Shown: piece by piece, positions 1-7,660 of the stretch | Layout of the letters: the number at the start of each line of letters is the position of its first letter | Numbering within the stretch: the first letter of the stretch is position 1 | NCBI GenBank assembly: GCA_947625995.1 | Contig: CANQQN010000045.1 | Coordinates: 1-11,568 of the forward strand | DNA: 11,568 nt | Source: an uncultured Lachnospiraceae bacterium | GTDB taxonomy: Bacteria; Bacillota; Clostridia; Lachnospirales; Lachnospiraceae | Direction of reading: 5' to 3' | The notes under the pieces: generated by a model | Told to the model about the DNA's origin: nothing | The model's input: only the letters and a program-made list of their open reading frames with translations | Database searches by the model: none | Position numbers and translations under genes: made by a program

Positions 1-530
1 CTGTTTTCGGGGCGCTGATCTCCGGGGCAGGCGTGGGGCTTGTGTTCCGGGCGAAAGCCTCCACCGGCGGCACGGAAACGGTTGCTTCCCTTGTGTGGCC
101 TTATTTTCGTCATTTGTCTGTGGTGCAGATTTTGCAGATCGTGGACGGCGTGATCGTGGGACTGGGCGTATTTGCCTTTGGGATCAGCAAAACGTTGTAT
201 GCGGTCATAGCAGTTTATGTGGCCTCCCGCGTGTCCGACGGGTTACTGGAGGGCGTGAAGTTCGCGAAACAGGCGTTTATAGTGACAGACAGGCCGAAGG
301 AGACCGCGGGAAGGATCATGGAAAAGATGGAGCGCGGCGTTACCGGCATCCGTTCGGTGGGGATGTATTCCGGAAAAGACAGGACCATGCTCTATTGTGT
401 AGTCAATAAAAAAGAGATCATCACGCTGAAGGAGCTTGTCAATCAGGTGGACGGACAGGCATTCTTGGTAGTGAGCGACGCCAGAGAGGTGCTGGGAGAA
501 GGGTTTTTGCGTCCGGAAGAGGTCATCTGA
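1..530 (+). CDS. YitT family membrane protein, C-terminal part (5' end outside window)
   Basis: The reading frame is open from base 3 with no convincing start, so the gene begins upstream; 175 residues are visible up to the TGA at 528-530. The opening part (GALISGAGVGLVFR, then STGGTE) is the conserved loop and helix of YitT/DUF161 proteins, followed by hydrophobic segments around residues 45-75 of the visible part. The last ~80 residues are soluble and match the YitT C-terminal DUF2179 domain: GVTGI, GMYSGKDR, LYCVV, and SDAREVLGEGF near the end. YitT proteins are multi-pass membrane proteins with no well-established substrate, so no transport function is assigned. The next gene lies about 200 nt away behind its own promoter and terminator-like leader, so this gene is probably not part of the following operon. 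Family assignment is firm; full length cannot be judged. Confidence 0.88.
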   Translation, partial: VFGALISGAGVGLVFRAKASTGGTETVASLVWPYFRHLSVVQILQIVDGVIVGLGVFAFGISKTLYAVIAVYVASRVSDGLLEGVKFAKQAFIVTDRPKETAGRIMEKMERGVTGIRSVGMYSGKDRTMLYCVVNKKEIITLKELVNQVDGQAFLVVSDAREVLGEGFLRPEEVI

Positions 531-591
531 CCAAAAAAATGTCATTTTTAGACATAGTTCACAAAATTTACACTTTTATTTTTTGCGAATT

Positions 592-600
592 TGCTATAGA
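592..600 (+). promoter_or_regulatory. Candidate extended -10 promoter for the regulator/ftsEX operon
   Basis: The sequence TGCTATAGA has the extended -10 form TGnTATAnn, lying in an AT-rich stretch. An upstream TTTACA (567-572) looks like a -35 box but is 22 nt away, too far for a standard promoter, so the extended -10 would have to carry most of the activity. Transcription would start near base 607 and give a leader of about 125 nt before the ATG at 732. It is the best promoter candidate visible between the YitT-family gene and the regulator, but is assigned by motif only. Confidence 0.4.
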
Positions 601-606
601 ATAAGA

Positions 607-731
607 GTGGATTTGTATCGATTGATTGCGGATGGCGCAATGTTTTTATGCAATAGGAAAATGCGCGAGCCAAGTGAATGGATGGCGAAGTGTCGCCGTC
701 CGGCGACACTTTTTTAGAGAGGAGTTTGGAT
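607..731 (+). promoter_or_regulatory. Structured 5' leader with alternative hairpins (possible attenuator or riboswitch-like element)
   Basis: This untranslated stretch holds three pieces of secondary structure. Hairpin A pairs ATTGCG (625-630) with CGCAAT (636-641) and is followed by GTTTTT. An alternative pairing joins GCGCA (635-639) with TGCGC (662-666) and would break hairpin A. Hairpin B (688-711) is a perfect intrinsic terminator placed one base before the Shine-Dalgarno region. GGATGGCG occurs twice, at 630-637 and 680-687. Mutually exclusive folds upstream of a terminator suggest regulated readthrough. I do not recognise a known riboswitch class; T-box, preQ1, fluoride, guanidine and c-di-GMP consensus elements were not found by eye. 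Confidence 0.4.
688..715 (+). terminator. Perfect rho-independent terminator directly upstream of the regulator gene
   Basis: AAGTGTCGCC (688-697) and GGCGACACTT (702-711) are exact reverse complements around a GTCC loop, and the T run continues to 715. The GC-rich stem plus U-tract is a textbook intrinsic terminator. The Shine-Dalgarno region AGAGAGGAG (716-724) follows immediately, leaving no room for a promoter between terminator and gene. Transcripts of the regulator must therefore read through it. It could be the terminator of the upstream YitT-family gene with partial readthrough, or a regulated attenuator for the operon. Confidence 0.85.
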
Positions 732-1817
732 ATGATATCTAATCTGGTGCTGCAGAGTACAGTGGAAGGTTTGAAGACGATCTCGGGGGCGGAGTTTTGT
801 GTGCTTGATGCAAACGGTAATGAACTTGTTTCCACATCTGTCAGAAAGTTTGAATATAAAGAAGCGGCAATTTCCTTTATTGAATCGCCGGCAGAACAGC
901 AGGTGATCGAAGAAAGCCTGTTTTTCAAGATATTTGACGACCAGCGGGTAAATTATGTGCTTGTGGTTACCGGCAAGGATGAAAATACCTACACGGTAGG
1001 CAGGCTTGCGGCTTTTCAGCTTCAGAGCATGCTGATCGCGTATAAGGAGCGGTTTGACAAGGAAAATTTCGTAAAGAATCTGCTGATGGACAATCTGCTG
1101 ATGGTAGATATTTTTGCGAAGGCAAAGAAGCTGCATATTGAGGTGGAGGTTCCCAGAGTCGTTTTCCTGATTGAGACGGGACGGGACAACGACAGCGCTG
1201 CCATGGACAAGTTAAAAAGCGTGTGCACGGATAAGACAAAGTACTTTATCACAAGCGTGACCGAAAAAAGTATCGCGGTAGTGAAGACCATGAAGGAAAA
1301 GGGAGATTATCAGGAGTTGGACAAGACGGCCATGAAGATACGCTATGCGTTCGGAAAGGATGCGTCCCATGTACATATCGCCTATGGAACCATTGTCAAC
1401 GATCTCCGGGAAGTGTCACGTTCTTATAAGGAAGCAAGGATCGCGCTGGACGTAGGCAAGATCTTTTTTGACGACAAACCCTATTTCGCGTACAATACCC
1501 TTGGCATCGGCCGTCTGATCTACCAGCTTCCGATCCCTCTGTGCAAAATGTTTATCAGCGAGATCTTTCAGGACAGATCGCCGGACGATTTTGACGAAGA
1601 AACACTGTCCACGATCTACAAATTCTTTGAAAACAACCTGAATGTCTCCGAAACCTCCAGACAGCTTTTCATCCACAGAAATACGCTGGTGTACCGTCTG
1701 GACAAGCTGAAAAAGCTGACGGGTCTCGATCTGCATTCCTTTGAGGATGCCATTACCTTCAAGATCGCGCTTATGGTCGTAAAGTACATGCAATATATGG
1801 AAAAGCAGGATTTTTGA
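732..1817 (+). CDS. PucR/CdaR-family transcriptional regulator
   Basis: This is a probable cytoplasmic DNA-binding regulator of 361 residues. The C-terminus carries the HTH_30 domain of PucR/CdaR proteins: a helix-turn-helix at about residues 304-323 (NVSETSRQLFIHRNTLVYRL), followed by LDKLKKLTGLDL. The middle (about 140-270) resembles the degenerate GGDEF-like domain of CdaR, ending with SRSYKEARIALDVG. The N-terminus (about 1-130) is compatible with a small-molecule sensor domain, but this is weak by eye. I chose ATG 732, preceded by AGAGAGGAG at 7 nt. An in-frame ATG at 678 would make the terminator hairpin part of the coding region and has no ribosome binding site. The stop is 18 nt before ftsE, so the regulator probably belongs to the ftsEX operon and may control it. 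The ligand is unknown. CdaR itself responds to sugar diacids, but nothing here supports that substrate. Confidence 0.85.
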   Translation: MISNLVLQSTVEGLKTISGAEFCVLDANGNELVSTSVRKFEYKEAAISFIESPAEQQVIEESLFFKIFDDQRVNYVLVVTGKDENTYTVGRLAAFQLQSMLIAYKERFDKENFVKNLLMDNLLMVDIFAKAKKLHIEVEVPRVVFLIETGRDNDSAAMDKLKSVCTDKTKYFITSVTEKSIAVVKTMKEKGDYQELDKTAMKIRYAFGKDASHVHIAYGTIVNDLREVSRSYKEARIALDVGKIFFDDKPYFAYNTLGIGRLIYQLPIPLCKMFISEIFQDRSPDDFDEETLSTIYKFFENNLNVSETSRQLFIHRNTLVYRLDKLKKLTGLDLHSFEDAITFKIALMVVKYMQYMEKQDF

Positions 1818-1835
1818 TTTTAGGAGGCATGCAAA

Positions 1836-2522
1836 ATGATTCATATGGACAATGTAAGCAAAGCTTACTCCACCGGCAATCCGGCGGTCAATGAAATCAA
1901 TCTGCATATTGAAAAAGGAGAATTTGTCTTTATCATCGGCCCAAGCGGCGCCGGCAAGACGACGCTGTTCAAGCTCCTGTTGAAAGAACTGGAGCCTACG
2001 TCAGGGACGATCACCGTGGCGGGGCAGGAACTAAATCATATGAAACGCCGGCAGATTCCCAAATTCCGGCGGAATATCGGCGTGGTGTTTCAGGACTTCC
2101 GGCTTCTGAAGGACCGGAATATCTATGAAAATATCGCGTTTGCCCAGAGAGTGGTGGAGACGTCTCCCAGACGGATCCGGCGCGAAGTTCCGCAGGCGCT
2201 CTCCGGGGTGGGACTTGCGGAGCGTTACAAGGCGTTTCCCAACGAACTGTCCGGCGGCGAGCAGCAGAGGGTTGCCCTTGCCAGAGCCCTTGTGAATAAG
2301 CCGCAGCTGATCATGGCCGACGAGCCTACCGGCAACTTAGACAACCAAAATGCTTGGGAGATCATGAAGATGCTGGAGGAGATCAATGAGAAGGGCACCA
2401 CGGTCCTTGTAGTCACGCATAACAGGGAGATCGTGGACGCCATGAAAAAACGGGTGATCACGCTGGAGGAAGGCCGTATCGTCAGCGATGAAAAAGAAGG
2501 AGGGTATACAGATGAAGTTTAA
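1836..2522 (+). CDS. ftsE: Cell division ATP-binding protein FtsE
   Basis: FtsE is the ABC-type ATPase that pairs with FtsX at the division site and drives activation of peptidoglycan hydrolases by ATP hydrolysis. The 228-residue length is typical. Visible motifs are Walker A GPSGAGKTT (35-43), Q-loop Q86 in VFQDFRLL, signature LSGGEQQR (138-145), Walker B with D-loop LIMADEPTGNLD (158-169) and H-loop His195 in VVTHNRE. VFQDFRLLKDR and ADEPTGNLD are characteristic of FtsE. The start ATG has AGGAGG (1822-1827) 8 nt upstream. The 3' end overlaps the ftsX start by 11 nt, and the ftsX Shine-Dalgarno sequence lies inside ftsE, which suggests translational coupling. All ATPase residues look intact. 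Confidence 0.97.
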   Translation: MIHMDNVSKAYSTGNPAVNEINLHIEKGEFVFIIGPSGAGKTTLFKLLLKELEPTSGTITVAGQELNHMKRRQIPKFRRNIGVVFQDFRLLKDRNIYENIAFAQRVVETSPRRIRREVPQALSGVGLAERYKAFPNELSGGEQQRVALARALVNKPQLIMADEPTGNLDNQNAWEIMKMLEEINEKGTTVLVVTHNREIVDAMKKRVITLEEGRIVSDEKEGGYTDEV

Positions 2523-3435
2523 TTCTTTTTTGTATTCTCTCCGGCAGGGTCTGAAAAATATCTTACGCAATAAATTTTATTCCCTCGCGTCTCTTGCCAC
2601 CATGGTCGTCTGTATTTTTATGTTTGGCATTTTTACGGCGATCGTGGTCAACGTGAACCATGTGGTGCGGGAAGCGGAAAAGGGCGTGGCCGTAGTAGCC
2701 TATTTTGACGAGGGCGTCACCGACGATCAGATCGCCAAGATCGGCGATTTTATCCGGAGCCGGGAAGAAGTGGAGAATGTGACCTTTGTTTCCGCGGAAG
2801 AGGCATGGCAGGAATTTATGCCCATTTATTTCGGTACGGAGGATCCGGACATGGCGGAGGATCTGGCGCAGGATTTTGCCAAGGACAATCCTCTCGCGAA
2901 CAGCGCCAATTATCAGATTTATCTCAAGGACGTGTCCAAACAGGATCAGCTGGTGAAGGATCTGTCCCAAGTGGAAGGTATCCGTGAGGTGAGCAGCAAC
3001 AATACGGTGGCGGACACGCTGACCAATTTCAATTCACTGCTGGGGTATCTTTCCATCGGTATTATCGTGCTGCTCTTTGCGGTGGCGGTGTTTCTCATCA
3101 GCAACACCGTTGCGGTGGGTATCGCGGTGCGCAAAGAGGAGATTGGCATCATGAAGCTCATCGGCGCCACGGATTTCTTTATCAGAGCGCCTTTTATCAT
3201 TGAGGGCGTGGTGATCGGACTGATTGGCTCCGGTGTGCCGTTGATCATCCTCTATGTGTTGTATCAGCGCATGCAGACGTTTGTCAGTGACAAATTCGGG
3301 ATGCTGACAGGGATTCTTTCCTTTATTCCGGCGGGAGAGATCTTCCGGTATCTGGTGCCGGTATCTCTTTGCATCGGCGTCGGCATCGGTTTTCTCGGAA
3401 GTATGTTGACCATTCGCAAGCATCTGAAGGTATAG
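2512..3435 (+). CDS. ftsX: Cell division permease-like protein FtsX
   Basis: FtsX is the membrane partner of FtsE; its outside loop binds and activates peptidoglycan hydrolases or their regulators. At 307 residues it has the usual layout: a short cytoplasmic N-terminus (RQGLKNILRNKF), TM1 about 24-46, a large extracellular domain about 50-175, then TM2 177-200, TM3 229-251 and TM4 281-302. The cytoplasmic motif RKEEIGIMKLIGATDFFIR (207-225) is the conserved FtsX/MacB coupling segment. I chose ATG 2512, with AAGGAGGG (2497-2504) 7 nt upstream. An in-frame ATG at 2488 lacks such a site and would add eight residues. The gene ends 15 nt before the M23 hydrolase, its likely effector. Confidence 0.96.
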   Translation: MKFNSFLYSLRQGLKNILRNKFYSLASLATMVVCIFMFGIFTAIVVNVNHVVREAEKGVAVVAYFDEGVTDDQIAKIGDFIRSREEVENVTFVSAEEAWQEFMPIYFGTEDPDMAEDLAQDFAKDNPLANSANYQIYLKDVSKQDQLVKDLSQVEGIREVSSNNTVADTLTNFNSLLGYLSIGIIVLLFAVAVFLISNTVAVGIAVRKEEIGIMKLIGATDFFIRAPFIIEGVVIGLIGSGVPLIILYVLYQRMQTFVSDKFGMLTGILSFIPAGEIFRYLVPVSLCIGVGIGFLGSMLTIRKHLKV

Positions 3436-3450
3436 AAAGAAGTGACAGAG

Positions 3451-4824
3451 ATGAAAAAGAGAGTTCAAGCGCTGTTGTGCATGTCTCTTGCGGCTGTGAT
3501 GTTCATAGGGAGTTGCGGGCCGGCCTCCGGGTCTTCTCTGGATTCTCTGCAGCAGGATATTGACGACCTGCAGCAGACACAGCAGGACCTGCAGCAACAG
3601 ATGGACAATGTGCAGAATGAACAAAGCTCCCTGCAGGAGCAGCTTGGCGATACCCAGGACAAGGTAGACCAGCTGGAAACGCAGAAGCAGGGTATTGAGA
3701 AAAATATGCAGGAACTGGACGCCAAGCTTGGCGAGGCGGCAAAGGAAATGGCCGATATCTCCGCAAAGGAGGAGGCAAAGCAGAAGGAGATCGACGCTGC
3801 GAACATAGAGCTTTCCAAGGCGGAGGAAACCGAGCATAAGCAGTATGAGAATATGAAACTGCGCATACGTTATATGTATGAGAACGGCAATCAGAGTTAT
3901 CTGTCGGTGCTGCTCTCCGCGGCGGACGCATCCGATCTTCTCACCCGCGCGGAGTACATCAGCAGCATCTACCGCTATGACAGAAAGATGCTCAACCGTT
4001 ACGAGGAAGCCAAGAAAGCCGTCGCGGAGCAGAAATCCGTGCTGTCGGCCCAGTACGATGAATTAGAGGCGCTGCGGACGCAGGCGGAACAGAAAAAGTC
4101 TGCGGCCGAGGAGCTTTTGGCAAAGAAAAACGAAGAACTGAAAAAATATAACGAAACGATCCAAGCCACAAAGTCGCTGGCGCAGGAGTATGAAGAACAG
4201 ATCGCGTACAGGGACAACCTGTTTGCCCAGTTGGAGGCGGCGGCTTACGACGCCAGCGTCCAGCGGGACGCGGCGGTTTCTTCCCTTACTTCCATGCTTT
4301 CTCAGATGGAGGAAGCCCAGAGAAGTCAGGCGGAGGCTACGGCGGCACAGACGGTTTTGAAAAAAATGGCAGATGCGGAGCAGCAGAAGCTGAATGCCCA
4401 AGGCTATACGATCACCGTAGATCCTTCTACGCTGTTTGTGTGGCCCTGCCCCAGCAGCACAAGGATCACCAGCCCCTACGGATGGCGGGAACACCATCCC
4501 ATTTACGGAGACAGGCGGTTCCACAACGGCATCGATATCGGCGCGGAACTGGGGACTGCGATCATTGCCGCCTATAAGGGAACGGTGATCGGCGCCGGAT
4601 ACAATTCATCCATGGGTAACTATGTGATGGTGGATCATGGAGAAGGACTGGTGACCATCTATATGCACGCCTCCTATCTGTGCGTGAGTCAAGGCGATTA
4701 TGTAGAGACAGGGCAATTGATCGCGCTGGTGGGGTCCACAGGAGATTCGACAGGCCCCCATCTGCATTTTACAGTCAGGCTGAACGGCAATTATGTCAGC
4801 CCGTGGAATTATGTGAGTAATTAA
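3451..4824 (+). CDS. Coiled-coil M23 (LytM) peptidoglycan hydrolase, likely FtsEX effector
   Basis: This predicted envelope protein of 457 residues should cut peptide bonds in peptidoglycan through a zinc M23 domain. A hydrophobic signal segment ends in IGSC (19-22), which fits a lipobox and would make it a membrane-anchored lipoprotein. A long Gln/Glu/Lys-rich coiled coil follows (about 30-135), then a SYLSVLLSAADASDLLTR segment (a pattern typical of EnvC/PcsB/CwlO-like coiled-coil domains), then a second coiled coil (about 180-310). The C-terminal M23 domain (about 335-455) keeps H358 and D362 in HNGID, H406 in YMHAS, and H437/H439 in HLHF, so it looks catalytically active, unlike degenerate E. 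coli EnvC. I prefer ATG 3451 (GAAG-type ribosome site about 8 nt away) over a GTG at 3442. Its place right after ftsX points to activation by FtsEX; the exact bond cleaved is unknown. Confidence 0.93.
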   Translation: MKKRVQALLCMSLAAVMFIGSCGPASGSSLDSLQQDIDDLQQTQQDLQQQMDNVQNEQSSLQEQLGDTQDKVDQLETQKQGIEKNMQELDAKLGEAAKEMADISAKEEAKQKEIDAANIELSKAEETEHKQYENMKLRIRYMYENGNQSYLSVLLSAADASDLLTRAEYISSIYRYDRKMLNRYEEAKKAVAEQKSVLSAQYDELEALRTQAEQKKSAAEELLAKKNEELKKYNETIQATKSLAQEYEEQIAYRDNLFAQLEAAAYDASVQRDAAVSSLTSMLSQMEEAQRSQAEATAAQTVLKKMADAEQQKLNAQGYTITVDPSTLFVWPCPSSTRITSPYGWREHHPIYGDRRFHNGIDIGAELGTAIIAAYKGTVIGAGYNSSMGNYVMVDHGEGLVTIYMHASYLCVSQGDYVETGQLIALVGSTGDSTGPHLHFTVRLNGNYVSPWNYVSN

Positions 4825-4837
4825 AGGAGCTTTTTGA

Positions 4838-6091
4838 ATGGCAGATACAAAAAAATCTCTTTTTGCAGGCATCCTCATCGGCATTATCATAACCAGTGTT
4901 CTCGCCGGCGGCGCAATGCTGATTGGCAGTATGATCAAAGCGCCGGCGAAGGTGGATTCCCCGGTGTTAAAGACCGGGAAGACGGAGGAAGACAGCCTGC
5001 TGACGGAAGAGGTTACGAAAAAGATCGACAGCATTCGTTCTCTGATCGATTATTATTATCTGGAGGACGCCGACACAAACCAGATGAGGGAAGGAATCTA
5101 CAAGGGACTTACAGAGGCTCTGGGCGATCCCTATTCCGTGTACTATGACCGGGAGGAAACCGCGGAGGTCAATGAAAACATCGTGGGAGTTTATTCCGGT
5201 ATCGGCGCCACATTAACAAAAAATACTGATACGCAGGCGTTGACAGTGATCAAATGCTTTGAAGATACCCCCGCTCTGGAGGCGGATCTCCGGCCCGGGG
5301 ATCAGATCGTGGCAGTTGACGGAACGGACGTGACCGGGATGGAGACTGACGCGGCGGTGGCCCTGATCAAGGGGGAAGAAGGCACGCAGGTGGAATTGAA
5401 GATCTACCGGGAGGGCGAGACGGACTATCTCCAAAAGACGCTTACCCGCAGATCCATTGACATTCCCACGGTTGCCCACACCATGCTGGAGGACCAGATC
5501 GGTTATATCCAGATCGCCAGCTTTGACAAGACGACTACCAAGCAGTTTGAGACCGCATACAATGATCTGACCGAACAGGGGATGCAGGGACTTGTGATCG
5601 ATCTTAGGGACAATCCGGGCGGTATGCTGGATACCGTGTGCAATATTGCGGAGTATTTTGTGCCCAAAGGGCTGATCGTATATATGGAAGACAAATACGG
5701 CCAGCGCACAGAATATAAGGCAGAGGGGGAACATATATTTGCAAAACCGCTGGCAGTGCTGGTCAACGGCAACAGCGCCAGCGCCTCGGAGATCTTTGCC
5801 GGCGCCGTGCAGGATACCGGGACCGGAACGGTGGTAGGCACCAACACCTACGGAAAGGGGATCGTGCAGCAGGTGCTGGATCTGGGGGACGGCACATCCC
5901 TGAAGCTGACTGTCAGCAAGTATTTCACGCCAAACGGGAACGACATACACCACAAGGGCATCGCTCCCGACATTGAGGTGGCGCTGGATGAGGCGTTGTA
6001 CGGAAAGAGCGTTATTACCATCGAGGAGGACAATCAGCTTCAACGCGCCCTTTCCGCGGTGAAAGAGCAGCTTGGCCGGACAGATCAGTGA
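4838..6091 (+). CDS. S41 family C-terminal processing protease (CtpA/CtpB-like) with PDZ domain
   Basis: A membrane-anchored serine protease of 417 residues acting outside the cell. One N-terminal transmembrane anchor spans about residues 8-30. A PDZ domain follows at about 115-195 (GIGATL, LRPGDQIVAVDGTDV), and then the S41 catalytic domain. The catalytic triad reads as Ser315 in NGNSASASEI, Lys340 in YGKG and Gln344; the Ser-Lys spacing of 25 and Lys-Gln spacing of 4 match CtpB and E. coli Prc. The conserved DLRDNPGG segment precedes the site. AAAGGAG (4823-4829) lies 8 nt before the ATG and the gap to the M23 gene is 13 nt, so the two are probably cotranscribed. It could process the hydrolase or other wall proteins, which is inference from position. 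Confidence 0.95.
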   Translation: MADTKKSLFAGILIGIIITSVLAGGAMLIGSMIKAPAKVDSPVLKTGKTEEDSLLTEEVTKKIDSIRSLIDYYYLEDADTNQMREGIYKGLTEALGDPYSVYYDREETAEVNENIVGVYSGIGATLTKNTDTQALTVIKCFEDTPALEADLRPGDQIVAVDGTDVTGMETDAAVALIKGEEGTQVELKIYREGETDYLQKTLTRRSIDIPTVAHTMLEDQIGYIQIASFDKTTTKQFETAYNDLTEQGMQGLVIDLRDNPGGMLDTVCNIAEYFVPKGLIVYMEDKYGQRTEYKAEGEHIFAKPLAVLVNGNSASASEIFAGAVQDTGTGTVVGTNTYGKGIVQQVLDLGDGTSLKLTVSKYFTPNGNDIHHKGIAPDIEVALDEALYGKSVITIEEDNQLQRALSAVKEQLGRTDQ

Positions 6092-6116
6092 ATAAATGGA
6101 AATGAGGAAAGACAAA

Positions 6117-7601
6117 ATGGAAGATAGAAAAGAAGTTTTTGAGGAGGAAGCCCTTGCCGACAGGAAGGATTCCAAAACAACCACGGAGCCTGAGGATTCT
6201 GAAGAGAAGCTCACACAGGAGCCTGCGGAAGTTACGGACGATGAGGAAGAGGACGAGGATGAGTATGAACGGGTGTGTATGCTCTGCCGCCGTCCCGAGA
6301 GCAAGGTCAAATATATGATCGACATGCCGGATCATATGTGTATCTGTTCCGAGTGCGCCCAGAAATCCATAGAGCCTTTTGTGACCGGGGAACTGGATCT
6401 GACAAAGCTGTTTGAAAACATGCCTGCCAATGTGAGTATGATCCAGTTTATGGGACCCGGCATGGGGGAAGTGCCTAAAAGACAGAAGCTGAAAAAGAAA
6501 AAGCCTCCGGAAAAGAAACAGGAGGTTCCCATTAAAGAACAGATGAAAAAGATCCCTGCGCCCCATCAGATCAAGGCGCAGCTTGACGAATACATAGTGG
6601 GACAGGAGCAGGCAAAGAAGATCATGTCTGTGGCGGTCTACAATCATTACAAGCGGGTGGCGTCGGGAACCATGGACGACATAGAGATCGAGAAATCCAA
6701 TATGCTGATGGTGGGCCCCACCGGAAGCGGAAAGACCTACATGGTGAAGACCCTTGCCAGACTTCTGGACGTGCCCCTTGCCATTGCCGATGCCACGTCT
6801 CTGACGGAAGCCGGCTATATCGGCGACGACATTGAGAGCGTGGTGACCAAGCTTCTTGCGGCGGCGGACAACGATGTGGAGAAGGCTGAAAAGGGCATTA
6901 TCTTTATTGACGAGATCGACAAGATTGCCAAGAAAAGAAACGCCAATCAGCGGGATGTCAGCGGCGAGAGTGTGCAGCAGGGGATGCTGAAGCTTCTGGA
7001 AGGCAGCGAGGTGGAGGTGCCGGTGGGCGCCAACAGCAAAAATGCCATGGTGCCGCTGGCCACGGTCAATACCAAAAATATCCTGTTTATTTGCGGCGGC
7101 GCGTTTCCCGATCTGGAGGAGATCATCAAGGAGCGCCTGAACAAACAGGCGTCCATCGGTTTCCGGGCGGATCTGAAGGACAAGTATGACAACGATAAGA
7201 ACCTGCTCCAGCAGGTGACCATAGAAGATATCCGCAATTTCGGCATGATCCCGGAGTTTCTCGGCAGGCTTCCCGTTGTGTTCGCGCTGGAGTCGTTGAC
7301 GAAAGAAATGCTGATAAAGATTTTAAAGGAGCCGAAAAACGCCATTTTGAAGCAGTATCAAAAGCTGCTGGCGCTGGATGAGGTAAAACTGGACTTTGAC
7401 GAGGGCGCGCTGGAGGCTATCGCGGAGAAGGCCATGGAGAGAGATACCGGCGCAAGGGCGCTGCGGGCCATCATCGAGGATATCATGCTGGATATCATGT
7501 ATGAGATCCCCAAGGACGACAATATCGGGCAGGTGATCATCACGGAGGAATATATCCGCGGCACCGGCGGCCCGCGGATTGTCACCAGAGGCGGCATGTG
7601 A
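6117..7601 (+). CDS. clpX: ClpX-type AAA+ unfoldase, divergent paralogue with acidic N-terminal extension
   Basis: ClpX unfolds proteins and feeds them to ClpP. This 494-residue version has an acidic N-terminus (about 1-51, with DDEEEDEDEYE), a ClpX C4 zinc finger (C54, C57, C77, C80) and a Lys-rich linker (KRQKLKKKKPPEKKQ). The AAA+ core has Walker A GPTGSGKT (200-207), pore loop GYIGDD (233-238), Walker B IIFIDE (261-266) and sensor-2 GARALR. The IGF tripeptide (347-349) that docks on ClpP is present. The RKH pore loop of canonical ClpX reads SKN here (307-309). Usual ClpX is about 420-430 residues, so this one is long. ATG 6117 has an AGGA site 8 nt away (6105-6108); ATGs at 6096 and 6102 lack a good one. 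No clpP or tig is adjacent; it follows the S41 gene by 25 nt. Family is certain; whether it is the only ClpX of the cell is not visible. Confidence 0.93.
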   Translation: MEDRKEVFEEEALADRKDSKTTTEPEDSEEKLTQEPAEVTDDEEEDEDEYERVCMLCRRPESKVKYMIDMPDHMCICSECAQKSIEPFVTGELDLTKLFENMPANVSMIQFMGPGMGEVPKRQKLKKKKPPEKKQEVPIKEQMKKIPAPHQIKAQLDEYIVGQEQAKKIMSVAVYNHYKRVASGTMDDIEIEKSNMLMVGPTGSGKTYMVKTLARLLDVPLAIADATSLTEAGYIGDDIESVVTKLLAAADNDVEKAEKGIIFIDEIDKIAKKRNANQRDVSGESVQQGMLKLLEGSEVEVPVGANSKNAMVPLATVNTKNILFICGGAFPDLEEIIKERLNKQASIGFRADLKDKYDNDKNLLQQVTIEDIRNFGMIPEFLGRLPVVFALESLTKEMLIKILKEPKNAILKQYQKLLALDEVKLDFDEGALEAIAEKAMERDTGARALRAIIEDIMLDIMYEIPKDDNIGQVIITEEYIRGTGGPRIVTRGGM

Positions 7602-7660
7602 CAGGGTATCATTTTATAAAAAGGACTGCATAGACTAATAAAAAACCGTGAGGTTGTTTT

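Noticed and set aside
678..731. Upstream in-frame ATG at 678 as the start of the CdaR-like regulator
   Set aside because: It would translate straight through the perfect terminator hairpin (688-715) and has no Shine-Dalgarno sequence, while ATG 732 has AGAGAGGAG at 7 nt and gives a normal N-terminus.
3541..3620. Short direct repeats (CTGCAGCAG units) at the start of the coiled coil
   Set aside because: They encode the Leu-Gln-Gln heptad pattern and fit ordinary coiled-coil coding bias, not a separate DNA repeat element.
5213..6325. Long minus-strand open frame across the S41 and clpX genes
   Set aside because: It lies opposite two well-supported genes, spans their junction, contains a long Ser run and low-complexity stretches and matches no family I recognise; it is a shadow of the plus-strand coding.
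7602..7660. Possible separate promoter for the S8 peptidase gene (TATAAA at 7615-7620)
   Set aside because: No -35 box lies at a suitable distance and there is no terminator after clpX, so readthrough from the operon is simpler.
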